Under the pieces are notes generated by a model. It ran no database searches. It worked only from the letters and a program-made list of their open reading frames with translations, and had not been told where the DNA came from. From Flavisolibacter longurius (GTDB lineage: Bacteria; Bacteroidota; Bacteroidia; Chitinophagales; Chitinophagaceae), in contig JACJGO010000025.1 in NCBI GenBank assembly GCA_014163555.1, positions 1-64,000 on the forward strand: a DNA stretch of 64,000 nt, given 5' to 3'. Shown one piece after another: positions 26,732-33,469 of this stretch. The translations under genes were made by a program, and so were the position numbers. Positions within the stretch are counted from its first letter, which is position 1, and each line of letters starts with the position of its first letter.

Positions 26732-26866
26732 AACTTGTGCACAACTGTCCGCCGGATGCTAAAAAAATTGGAATTTTGTGCATTGCATTAGCACCAATGT
26801 GAATGGAGGCGCCTATCCTGTTGATAACTTGTGCACAGGGCTGTGGATTAATTTAATTGTTATCAA
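26732..26866. promoter_or_regulatory. cluster of DnaA-box-like and inverted motifs upstream of dnaB
   Basis: AACTTGTGCACA occurs exactly twice (26732-26743 and 26826-26837). TGTGGATTA, one base from the reverse DnaA box, follows at 26843. TTGATAAC (26821-26828) and GTTATCAA (26859-26866) are inverted around it. The cluster lies 140-270 bases before dnaB. It may be a DnaA-responsive promoter or an initiation site; neither is proven. Confidence 0.4.
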
Positions 26867-27003
26867 ATCGTTAGGCGGGATTGGCAAGGCTTACATTCGT
26901 TAACTGACTTTGGGAAACGTACGGATTGCTCGCCACCACCACTCATCCTGCGCTTCGGACCTCCAATAGTCGCTGCTGGTTCTTCAATGCTAAACGAAGT
27001 TGT

Positions 27004-28548
27004 ATGGATATAACGAATCTTAACCGGGATAAGAAGAGAGGACGGAAAACACCGCTGGACCTGAGCACGATGGTGTATGGCAAAGTGCCGCCGCAGGCAC
27101 GAGACCTGGAAGAAGCCGTGCTGGGTGCGATCATGCTCGAAAAAGGGGCCTTTGATACCGTGGCTGAAATCCTGAAATCGGAATGTTTTTATGTGGATGC
27201 GCACCAGCGCATCTTCAGGGCCATGAAAAGCCTGTCCAACAAAAGCCAGCCCATTGACATGCTGACGGTGGTGGAAGAACTTCGTTCCAACGAAGAACTG
27301 GACGTGGTGGGCGGACCTTATTACGTGACCAAGCTAACCAATGCGGTTACCTCTTCGGCGCACATTGAGGCCCACTCGCGGATCATCCTGCAAAAATTCA
27401 TTCAGCGGGAACTGATCCGCATCAGCGGGGAGATTATTTCGGATGCTTACGAAGACAGCACCGACGTCTTCGACCTGCTGGATGATGCCGAGAGCAAAAT
27501 CTACCAGGTTACTTCGGAGCACCTGCGCAACTCGGTGGAAACCATCGATACCGTTCTGGTAAAAACCATCCAGCGCATTGAGGATATGCGCAACCGCAAC
27601 GACGAATTTACCGGTGTGCCCAGTGGCTTTTCTCACCTCGATAAAATTACCTACGGCTGGCAGAACACGGATTTGATCATCCTCGCCGCACGTCCTTCGG
27701 TAGGTAAAACAGCCTTTGCCCTGAACCTGGCCCGCAACGCGGCGCTGCATCCTACCAAGCCTACACCGGTAGCGGTGTTCTCGCTGGAGATGAGTGCAGC
27801 TCAGTTGGTGCAGCGGATTCTTTCTGCCGAAAGCGAGATCATGCTGGAAAAGATTGCCCGGGGTAAGATGGAAGACTACGAGATGGAGCAGTTGTACAAA
27901 AAAGGTATCCAGCGACTGGCCGATGCAAAACTCTTTATTGACGATACGGCCTCGCTGAACATTTTTGAACTCCGTGCTAAGTGCCGGCGCCTGAAAAATG
28001 CCCACAACATTGGCCTCATCATCATCGACTACCTGCAGTTGATGAGTGGTGTGGGCGAAGGAAAAAATACCAACCGCGAACAAGAAATTTCCAACATTTC
28101 GCGAAGCTTGAAAGGGCTGGCCAAGGAATTACAAGTGCCGGTGATTGCCCTTTCGCAGTTAAGCCGTGAGGTGGAAAAACGGAAAGACGGCAACAAGATG
28201 CCACAGCTTTCGGATCTGCGGGAATCGGGTGCCATCGAGCAGGATGCAGACATGGTTTGTTTTATTTACCGCCCGGAATACCACGAGATCAACCAGAATG
28301 AAATGGGCGAAAGCGTGAAGGGTGAAACCCACCTGCGGATTGCCAAGCACCGTAACGGTTCGCTGGAAAACCTGAAATTCCGGGCCCGCCTGGAGATCCA
28401 GAAATTTTTTGAAGACAATGGCGACGAATTCGGCGGTGGATTCTCTATGCCACCCAACTGGAAGCCGGTGACCGATACCGAGGGTCCGAAGCTCTACATC
28501 CAAACCGGCAGCAAGATGAATGACATGGATGACGATGATCCTTTCTAA
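27004..28548 (+). CDS. dnaB: replicative DNA helicase
   Basis: A 514-residue hexameric helicase that unwinds the fork and recruits primase. An N-terminal domain (PPQARDLEEAVLGAIMLEKGAFDTV) is followed by a RecA-like core with Walker A ARPSVGKTAFALNLARNAA, FSLEMSAAQLVQRIL, Walker B IGLIIIDYLQLMSG, and SQLSREVEKRKD then LRESGAIEQDADMV. ATG at 27004 is preferred; the open frame begins at 26926. No intein is present. A long hairpin built of repeat words starts two bases after the stop. Confidence 0.96.
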   Translation: MDITNLNRDKKRGRKTPLDLSTMVYGKVPPQARDLEEAVLGAIMLEKGAFDTVAEILKSECFYVDAHQRIFRAMKSLSNKSQPIDMLTVVEELRSNEELDVVGGPYYVTKLTNAVTSSAHIEAHSRIILQKFIQRELIRISGEIISDAYEDSTDVFDLLDDAESKIYQVTSEHLRNSVETIDTVLVKTIQRIEDMRNRNDEFTGVPSGFSHLDKITYGWQNTDLIILAARPSVGKTAFALNLARNAALHPTKPTPVAVFSLEMSAAQLVQRILSAESEIMLEKIARGKMEDYEMEQLYKKGIQRLADAKLFIDDTASLNIFELRAKCRRLKNAHNIGLIIIDYLQLMSGVGEGKNTNREQEISNISRSLKGLAKELQVPVIALSQLSREVEKRKDGNKMPQLSDLRESGAIEQDADMVCFIYRPEYHEINQNEMGESVKGETHLRIAKHRNGSLENLKFRARLEIQKFFEDNGDEFGGGFSMPPNWKPVTDTEGPKLYIQTGSKMNDMDDDDPF

Positions 28549-28549
28549 G

Positions 28550-28619
28550 ACAAAGAGATAAAAAGGGAAAAGGAGGTAAAAGAGGGAAATGTCGCTCTTT
28601 TACCTCCTTTTCTCTTTGT
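28550..28619. repeat. long purine-rich inverted repeat after dnaB (possible terminator)
   Basis: AAAAGGAGGTAAAAGAG (28568-28584) pairs perfectly with 28595-28611 around a 10-nt loop. ACAAAGAG (28550-28557) pairs with 28612-28619 beyond a bulge. Parts read as 7-bp words (AAGGGAA, AAGGAGG). It starts two bases after the dnaB stop and could end transcription, though the T-rich tract is in the stem. Confidence 0.8.
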
Positions 28620-28636
28620 AAGTACACCCTGCGTCG

Positions 28637-28667
28637 TTTGGTAATTCTCCTCTTAGCGTAGCTTCGC
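28637..28667 (+). promoter_or_regulatory. promoter of rsmE, predicting a leaderless transcript
   Basis: TTTG (28637-28640), an 18-base spacer, then TAGCTTCGC (28659-28667). The ATG begins at 28671, about where transcription would start, so the mRNA may lack a leader. Confidence 0.55.
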
Positions 28668-28670
28668 AGC

Positions 28671-29384
28671 ATGGCACTTCCGTATTTTTTTGTTGAGGAT
28701 TTGGGTGAAAAAATGATTCAACTGGATGAGGATACTTCAAAGCACGCCATCGGTGTGTTGCGCATGGAAAGGGGAGAGGACGTGTTGCTCACCGATGGAA
28801 GGGGAAGCAAGGCCAGAGCCGCCATTGTTGATGATAACCGCAAGCGCTGCGTGGTGGAAATTGTTTCTGTTGCGAAAGACGAAGAGAAAGTCCCGCATGT
28901 TACAATTGCGATCTCTATTGTAAAAAATGCATCCCGCTTTGAATGGTTCCTGGAAAAAGCAACCGAGATTGGTGTCAGCGAAATTATTCCTCTGCTTTGC
29001 GATCGTACCGAAAAAGAAAAGTTCCGCTACGACAGAATGAAAGGAATTTTGATCAGTGCCATGTTACAATCACAACAAACCTGGTTGCCCGTTTTGCATC
29101 AGCCTACAGCATTTACAGAAGTAGTGAAGAATAGTGTACAAGGGCAAAAGTTTATAGCTCATTGTCTTCCCGAACAAAAGAGTCAACTGTCATCTGCCAT
29201 CCGCCATCCCTCATCCCTCATTCTCATTGGCCCAGAAGGTGATTTCACTCCTGCAGAAATAAGTGCGGCATTGGAACATCATTTCACACCTGTTGCTTTA
29301 GGCAATACAAGACTGCGCACGGAAACGGCCGGCCTTGTAGCTGCTACCTTGCTGATGAATGTTTCTGCTGAAAAAGAAGAATAA
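28671..29384 (+). CDS. rsmE: 16S rRNA (uracil-1498-N3)-methyltransferase
   Basis: A 237-residue SPOUT-class enzyme. The N-terminal PUA-like part (FFVEDLGEKMIQLDEDTSKHAIGVLRMERG) is followed by the trefoil-knot methylase with KNASRFEWFLEKATEIGV, LCDRTEKEKF, and near the end LILIGPEGDFTPAEI and LGNTRLRTETAG for SAM binding. Just before LILIGPEGD the segment LSSAIRHPSS is encoded by a heptamer array (29188-29222). It converges with pyrD; the two stop codons are adjacent with no gap. Confidence 0.94.
   Translation: MALPYFFVEDLGEKMIQLDEDTSKHAIGVLRMERGEDVLLTDGRGSKARAAIVDDNRKRCVVEIVSVAKDEEKVPHVTIAISIVKNASRFEWFLEKATEIGVSEIIPLLCDRTEKEKFRYDRMKGILISAMLQSQQTWLPVLHQPTAFTEVVKNSVQGQKFIAHCLPEQKSQLSSAIRHPSSLILIGPEGDFTPAEISAALEHHFTPVALGNTRLRTETAGLVAATLLMNVSAEKEE
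29188..29222 (+). repeat. half heptamer element inside rsmE
   Basis: Five 7-bp words (TGTCATC, TGCCATC, CGCCATC, CCTCATC, CCTCATT) are read in frame as SSAIRHPSS. This is the same frame and nearly the same peptide as the right arms of the elements in pyrD (SSFIRHPSS) and nrdJ (SSAIGHPSS). No left arm is recognisable upstream. Confidence 0.85.
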
Positions 29385-30476
29385 TTACCGCAAACCCTTG
29401 CTGATATTTTTTACGATGGTTGGCCCTTCATAAATAAAGCCCGTCCAAACTTCAATCAGGGAGGCGCCGCCTGCAATTTTCTCTGCGGCATCCCTGGCAG
29501 TAAAGATGCCGCCGGAGCCAATCACTGGAAGGGTGCCGCCGGTTTTTTGGTGAATGTATTGCAAGACTTCTGTGCTGCGTTGTGTTACGGGTTTTCCACT
29601 TAAGCCACCGGCGCCAATGGCGTTGATTTCTCCATCCTCTGTTTGTAAACCCTCCCGACTGATGGTCGTGTTGGTAGCTACAAGTCCATCAAGGTTGATC
29701 TCTTTTGCCAAATCAATTACATCATCAATTTGTGCTTCTGTAAGGTCCGGAGCAATCTTCAGCAAGATGGGGCGCTGTATAGAAAACGTTTTGTTCAGGT
29801 CCTGCAGGTGTGTCAGGATTTTTTTCAGCGCATCTTTTTCCTGCAGTTCGCGCAGTCCCGGTGTATTGGGGGAGCTTACATTCACCACAAAAAAATCAAC
29901 AAAGGGATGCAGTGCACGAAAGCAGATCTCGTAATCTTTCCAGGCTTCTTCATTCGGTGTCACTTTATTCTTGCCAATATTTCCTCCAATGATTAAGGAT
30001 GATGGATGACGGATGAAGGATGACTGTGTATGACGTTTGCTGTCATCCGTCATCTGCCATCTGCCATCTTTTTTCCGCCACTCCTTCAATCGTTTTGCTA
30101 CAGCGTCCACCCCATCGTTGTTAAAGCCCATTCGGTTGATGAGCGCTTTGTCTTTTGGCAGGCGAAACAGGCGGGGTTTTTCATTTCCCTCCTGTGGTCG
30201 TGGGGTAACCGTTCCGATTTCCACAAAACCAAAACCCAAGGTTTCCAGCTCACGCAGATATTTTGCATTCTTGTCAAAGCCTGCACCCAGTCCAATACGA
30301 TTGGGAAAAGTAAGACCAAAGGCTGTAAACGGTGCACTTTGCGCCGGTGCAAAAAAACGCTTCAGCCCATTGCGCACCGGTTGTAATGCACATAACAGGC
30401 GAAGTCCGTTCATAGAAAAATGGTGTGCGGTTTCTGCCGGAAGCAGAAATAAAATGCGGCGTAAAGCGTGGTACAT
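29385..30476 (-). CDS. pyrD: quinone-dependent dihydroorotate dehydrogenase, with a 24-residue repeat insertion
   Basis: A 363-residue class 2 enzyme oxidising dihydroorotate to orotate at the membrane. The N-terminal helices (ALRRILFLLPAETAHHFSMNGL) fit quinone access. FMN and substrate motifs are FPNRIGLGAGFDKNA, GFVEIGTVTP, GGNIGKNK, NVSSPNTPGLR, LVATNTT and VIGSGGIFTARDA. Between KRLKEWRKK and LIIGGNIGKNK lies an extra segment (DGRWQMTDDSKRHTQSS then FIRHPSS) encoded by the 72-bp palindrome at 29997-30068. Without it the length (339) matches E. coli PyrD (336). The frame is intact, so the enzyme is probably active. Confidence 0.95.
   Translation of the reverse strand: MYHALRRILFLLPAETAHHFSMNGLRLLCALQPVRNGLKRFFAPAQSAPFTAFGLTFPNRIGLGAGFDKNAKYLRELETLGFGFVEIGTVTPRPQEGNEKPRLFRLPKDKALINRMGFNNDGVDAVAKRLKEWRKKDGRWQMTDDSKRHTQSSFIRHPSSLIIGGNIGKNKVTPNEEAWKDYEICFRALHPFVDFFVVNVSSPNTPGLRELQEKDALKKILTHLQDLNKTFSIQRPILLKIAPDLTEAQIDDVIDLAKEINLDGLVATNTTISREGLQTEDGEINAIGAGGLSGKPVTQRSTEVLQYIHQKTGGTLPVIGSGGIFTARDAAEKIAGGASLIEVWTGFIYEGPTIVKNISKGLR
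29997..30068 (-). repeat. 72-bp in-frame palindromic element inside pyrD
   Basis: Four heptamers on one side (29997-30024: GGATGAT, GGATGAC, GGATGAA, GGATGAC), a 16-nt loop (30025-30040), and four on the other (30041-30068: TGTCATC, CGTCATC, TGCCATC, TGCCATC). Total length is exactly 24 codons. The same architecture is in nrdJ at 48248-48319. Confidence 0.93.
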
Positions 30477-30549
30477 GGGCTGCGAAGATAGAGGGAAAGA
30501 ACGGTTGAATTTTTGGAATGAAAAATGGTATTCTTGTCAAAATGTTTAG

Positions 30550-31137
30550 ATGCAAAAGCTAACTGTTGTTCTACTTACTCTCTCTGTACTGTTTGGGCAT
30601 GCACAGAAAACCACCGACCCGCAACTGACCAACCGGTTGAAGGAATATTTTGTCCTTAGCAAAAACCTGGAGATGGACAAAGCCATGGATTATATGCACC
30701 CGAAGTTGTTCACGATTGCGCCCAAAGAGCAACTGGTAGCAGCCATGGATGCAGCCTTCAACAACCCGGAAATGAAAATATCCTTTGACAGCATGGCTAT
30801 TGTGGCCATCAGTCCTGCGTTCAAATCAGGTGCGGCCACGTACCGCAAAGTGGATTATTTTATGTCCATGCACATTGCTTTAAGCGATTCGCTGGATCTG
30901 GAAAATCCGGAACTGGCAGCCGCCATGCAGGCATCTTTTCAAAAAGGGTTTCCGGGAAAAAAGATTTCGGTGCAAACAGAAACCAACAGCATTCATGTAG
31001 CAGGAAAAGAGCTATTGTTTGCCATCAAAGATCCTCAGGTTATCCAATGGATGTTCCTGGGATATGACCGGAAAAATCAGCAACTGGTGGAGCGCCTTTT
31101 TCCAAAAGCCGTACGACAGCATTTTAAACTTTTGTAG
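30550..31137 (+). CDS. exported protein of unknown function
   Basis: A 195-residue protein with a clear signal peptide (MQKLTVVLLTLSVLFGHAQ). The mature part begins with helices (LTNRLKEYFVLSKNLEMDKAMDYMHPKLFTIAPKEQL) and then shows alternating strands, suggesting an NTF2- or cystatin-like fold, but I cannot assign a family. It is divergent from pyrD, and 58 bases upstream of the thiolase gene on the same strand. Confidence 0.75.
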   Translation: MQKLTVVLLTLSVLFGHAQKTTDPQLTNRLKEYFVLSKNLEMDKAMDYMHPKLFTIAPKEQLVAAMDAAFNNPEMKISFDSMAIVAISPAFKSGAATYRKVDYFMSMHIALSDSLDLENPELAAAMQASFQKGFPGKKISVQTETNSIHVAGKELLFAIKDPQVIQWMFLGYDRKNQQLVERLFPKAVRQHFKLL

Positions 31138-31195
31138 GAAGGTTGTTGATGCAACTATTTAGTTTTTCCCGTATCTTCCCTTTATAATTTTTGGT

Positions 31196-32371
31196 ATGCA
31201 AGAAGCGTATATCGTAGCCGGCTACAGAACGGCGGTTGGAAAAGCAAAACGCGGCGGCTTCCGGTTTTACCGGCCCGACGACCTGGCCATTGATGTAATC
31301 AAAGGGCTGCTGGCCAGCGTGCCGCAACTGGATCAAAAAAGAGTAGATGATGTCATTGTAGGCAATGCGGTTCCGGAAGCGGAACAGGGTCTGCAGGTGG
31401 GGCGGATTATTGCCGCAAGAGCCCTGGGCTTTGACGTGCCGGGCATGACGATAAACCGGTACTGCGCCTCTGGTCTGGAAACCATCGCCATTGCTACGGC
31501 CAAGATCCGCATGGGAATGGCCGACTGCATTGTGGCGGGTGGTACTGAAAGTATGAGCCTTGTGCCAACGGCCGGTTGGAAAACCGTTCCGGCCTACTCC
31601 ATTGCCAAGGACGAACCCGATTATTACCTGAGCATGGGCCTTACGGCCGAAGCGGTGGCCAAAGAATACAATGTAAGCCGCGATGCGCAGGACGAATTTG
31701 CGTATCATTCACACCAGAAAGCCCTGAAGGCCATTGAAGGCGGCTATTTTAAAGAAGGCATTCTGCCCATTGAAGTAGAACAGGTGTTTGTAAACGAAAA
31801 GGGTAAAAAAGAAACAAGAAAATATACGGTGGATACCGATGAAGGTCCCCGTGCCGATACTTCACCTGAGGCCCTGGCTAAACTAAAACCGGTTTTTGCT
31901 GCCGCTGGATCGGTCACGGCCGGTAACTCCTCGCAAACCTCCGACGGCGCTGCCTTTGTGCTGGTAATGAGCGAACGAATGGTAAAAGAACTGAACATAC
32001 AACCCATTGGAAGGTTAGTGGCCTGCGCATCTGCCGGTGTACATCCCCGCATTATGGGCATTGGTCCGGTGGCTGCGATTCCTAAAGTTTTAAAACAATC
32101 CGGCATGAACCTGGGCCAGATTGACCTGGTAGAACTGAACGAGGCTTTCGCTTCACAATCCATTGCGGTTATTCGAGAAGCAGGCTTAAATCCCGAAACC
32201 GTCAACATCAACGGTGGTGCTATTGCACTGGGACATCCCCTGGGTTGTACCGGCGCTAAATTAACCATTCAAAACTTGCACGACCTAAAGCGTACCGGAA
32301 AAAAATACGGAATGGTAACCGCCTGTGTGGGTGGAGGCCAGGGCATTGCCGGTATTCTGGAACGGTTATAA
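31196..32371 (+). CDS. acetyl-CoA C-acyltransferase (thiolase)
   Basis: A 391-residue thiolase that cleaves 3-ketoacyl-CoA or condenses acyl-CoA units. The acylated Cys is in INRYCASGLETIAIA near residue 90. The substrate loop GGTESMSLVP, the His of NINGGAIALGHPLGCTGAKL, and the second Cys in ACVGGGQGIAGIL are all present, so the triad is complete. The sequence is closest in pattern to FadA-type degradative thiolases. No beta-oxidation partner is adjacent in the window. Confidence 0.93.
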   Translation: MQEAYIVAGYRTAVGKAKRGGFRFYRPDDLAIDVIKGLLASVPQLDQKRVDDVIVGNAVPEAEQGLQVGRIIAARALGFDVPGMTINRYCASGLETIAIATAKIRMGMADCIVAGGTESMSLVPTAGWKTVPAYSIAKDEPDYYLSMGLTAEAVAKEYNVSRDAQDEFAYHSHQKALKAIEGGYFKEGILPIEVEQVFVNEKGKKETRKYTVDTDEGPRADTSPEALAKLKPVFAAAGSVTAGNSSQTSDGAAFVLVMSERMVKELNIQPIGRLVACASAGVHPRIMGIGPVAAIPKVLKQSGMNLGQIDLVELNEAFASQSIAVIREAGLNPETVNINGGAIALGHPLGCTGAKLTIQNLHDLKRTGKKYGMVTACVGGGQGIAGILERL

Positions 32372-32504
32372 AACCAGTTGCGAAAAAGAATGTTCATTCG
32401 CAGGATTTGGGTGGTGAATATTGGTGGATAAATGAATAGTAATTATTTAACATGGGTTCGGTAGAAATAATGTAAATTCGTTGGACCACCAACCACCACG
32501 TTTT

Positions 32505-32921
32505 ATGAACACCACCACTACTGCGGATGCTACCATCCTCTATATTGACGATGATAGCGATGACTGTCTTTTTTTACAAACCTCCCTGGCAGATGCGGGC
32601 AATACCATGAAGCTTATTTGTAGCAACAGCGGTGAGGAAGCAATTGCCTATCTCAATTCAATTGACCCTTCATCTCTTCCCCGGCTCATTGTATTGGACC
32701 TGAATATGCCTCGCTGGGACGGTCGTCGCACCTTGCATTACTTAAAGTCGCAGCCTCGCCTGGCAGCTATTCCGGTGATTGTTTTATCCACATCGGAAAG
32801 CAAGCAGGACAAAGATGCCTGTGCCATGTTGGGTGCCGCTTCCTATCTGAAAAAACCTTTCCACTTCGAAGGGTATAAAAACATCATTGCCGATTTTGAT
32901 AGGTACCTGCAAGCTTCTTAA
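32505..32921 (+). CDS. single-domain response regulator
   Basis: A 138-residue stand-alone receiver of the Rcp1-like group. It has ILYIDDDSDDCLFLQ (acidic pocket), phospho-Asp in LIVLDLNMPRWDGRRTL, VLSTSE and YLKKPFHFE (conserved Lys). No output domain. Such proteins work in phosphorelays, often with phytochrome-like kinases; the partner is not in the window. ATG at 32505 fits the domain start; the TTG at 32481 is less likely. Confidence 0.92.
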   Translation: MNTTTTADATILYIDDDSDDCLFLQTSLADAGNTMKLICSNSGEEAIAYLNSIDPSSLPRLIVLDLNMPRWDGRRTLHYLKSQPRLAAIPVIVLSTSESKQDKDACAMLGAASYLKKPFHFEGYKNIIADFDRYLQAS

Positions 32922-33022
32922 TTAAACGGTTTGCTTTGCTTTTGTGATGCCAGCAGACTAAAAGGTTCGTGTCTCATTTGTTAAGAACCTTCGGTAAAAA
33001 CGTTCCGTTCCCTGTTTCACTT

Positions 33023-33031
33023 TATTTTTGC
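33023..33031 (+). promoter_or_regulatory. -7 box of the His-rich protein/TonB receptor operon
   Basis: TATTTTTGC matches TAnnTTTGC exactly, 44 bases before the GTG start of the small periplasmic protein. No riboswitch or Fur-like palindrome is evident. Confidence 0.55.
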
Positions 33032-33074
33032 AACAACCGTTCATTTTTTAACTGGACAGGTTGCCGCTATTCCC

Positions 33075-33413
33075 GTGCAAAAAAGAGGTGTCATACAAAA
33101 AGCGATAGCCGTTTTGCTGCTGGTGGTTTTTGCCATCACGGTCACTCCCGGCCATCTTTTTCATGATGCCCTGACAACGCATACCGACGAACAGGTTTGC
33201 CGGGACCAGGACAAGTCCTTGCCCCATTTTCACAATCCCACGTATCACTGTTCGTTCGATGAACTGGTAATAACGGCTCCATTTCTTGGCGATGTTTTTC
33301 ACCCGGAGGTGCAACAGCCTTCGTTCGAAATTTCGCAGCCGGTTTATTTTCTTCAATTTCAGTTTCCGTCCACATTCCGGTACACAGAGAGCCGTGGACC
33401 GCCATTGACCTGA
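33075..33413 (+). CDS. small His-rich exported protein before a TonB receptor
   Basis: A 112-residue protein with an N-terminal hydrophobic segment (IAVLLLVVFAITVTPG) and a mature part rich in His and Cys (GHLFHDALTTHTDEQVC, LPHFHNPTYHC). The start is GTG at 33075. Such small metal-ligand-rich proteins often precede TonB receptors for zinc or copper in Bacteroidota, so a metal-related role is plausible. It is 56 bases upstream of the receptor gene and probably cotranscribed. I do not recognise a named domain. Confidence 0.65.
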   Translation: MQKRGVIQKAIAVLLLVVFAITVTPGHLFHDALTTHTDEQVCRDQDKSLPHFHNPTYHCSFDELVITAPFLGDVFHPEVQQPSFEISQPVYFLQFQFPSTFRYTESRGPPLT

Positions 33414-33469
33414 TTTACGTTTTTCGCTGCCTCTTCTTACTTATTTAAAACGATTAAATCATTGGATCA

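Noticed and set aside
27334-28083. A 249-codon frame antisense to dnaB
   Set aside because: It is inside the conserved dnaB core on the other strand and has no recognisable domain.
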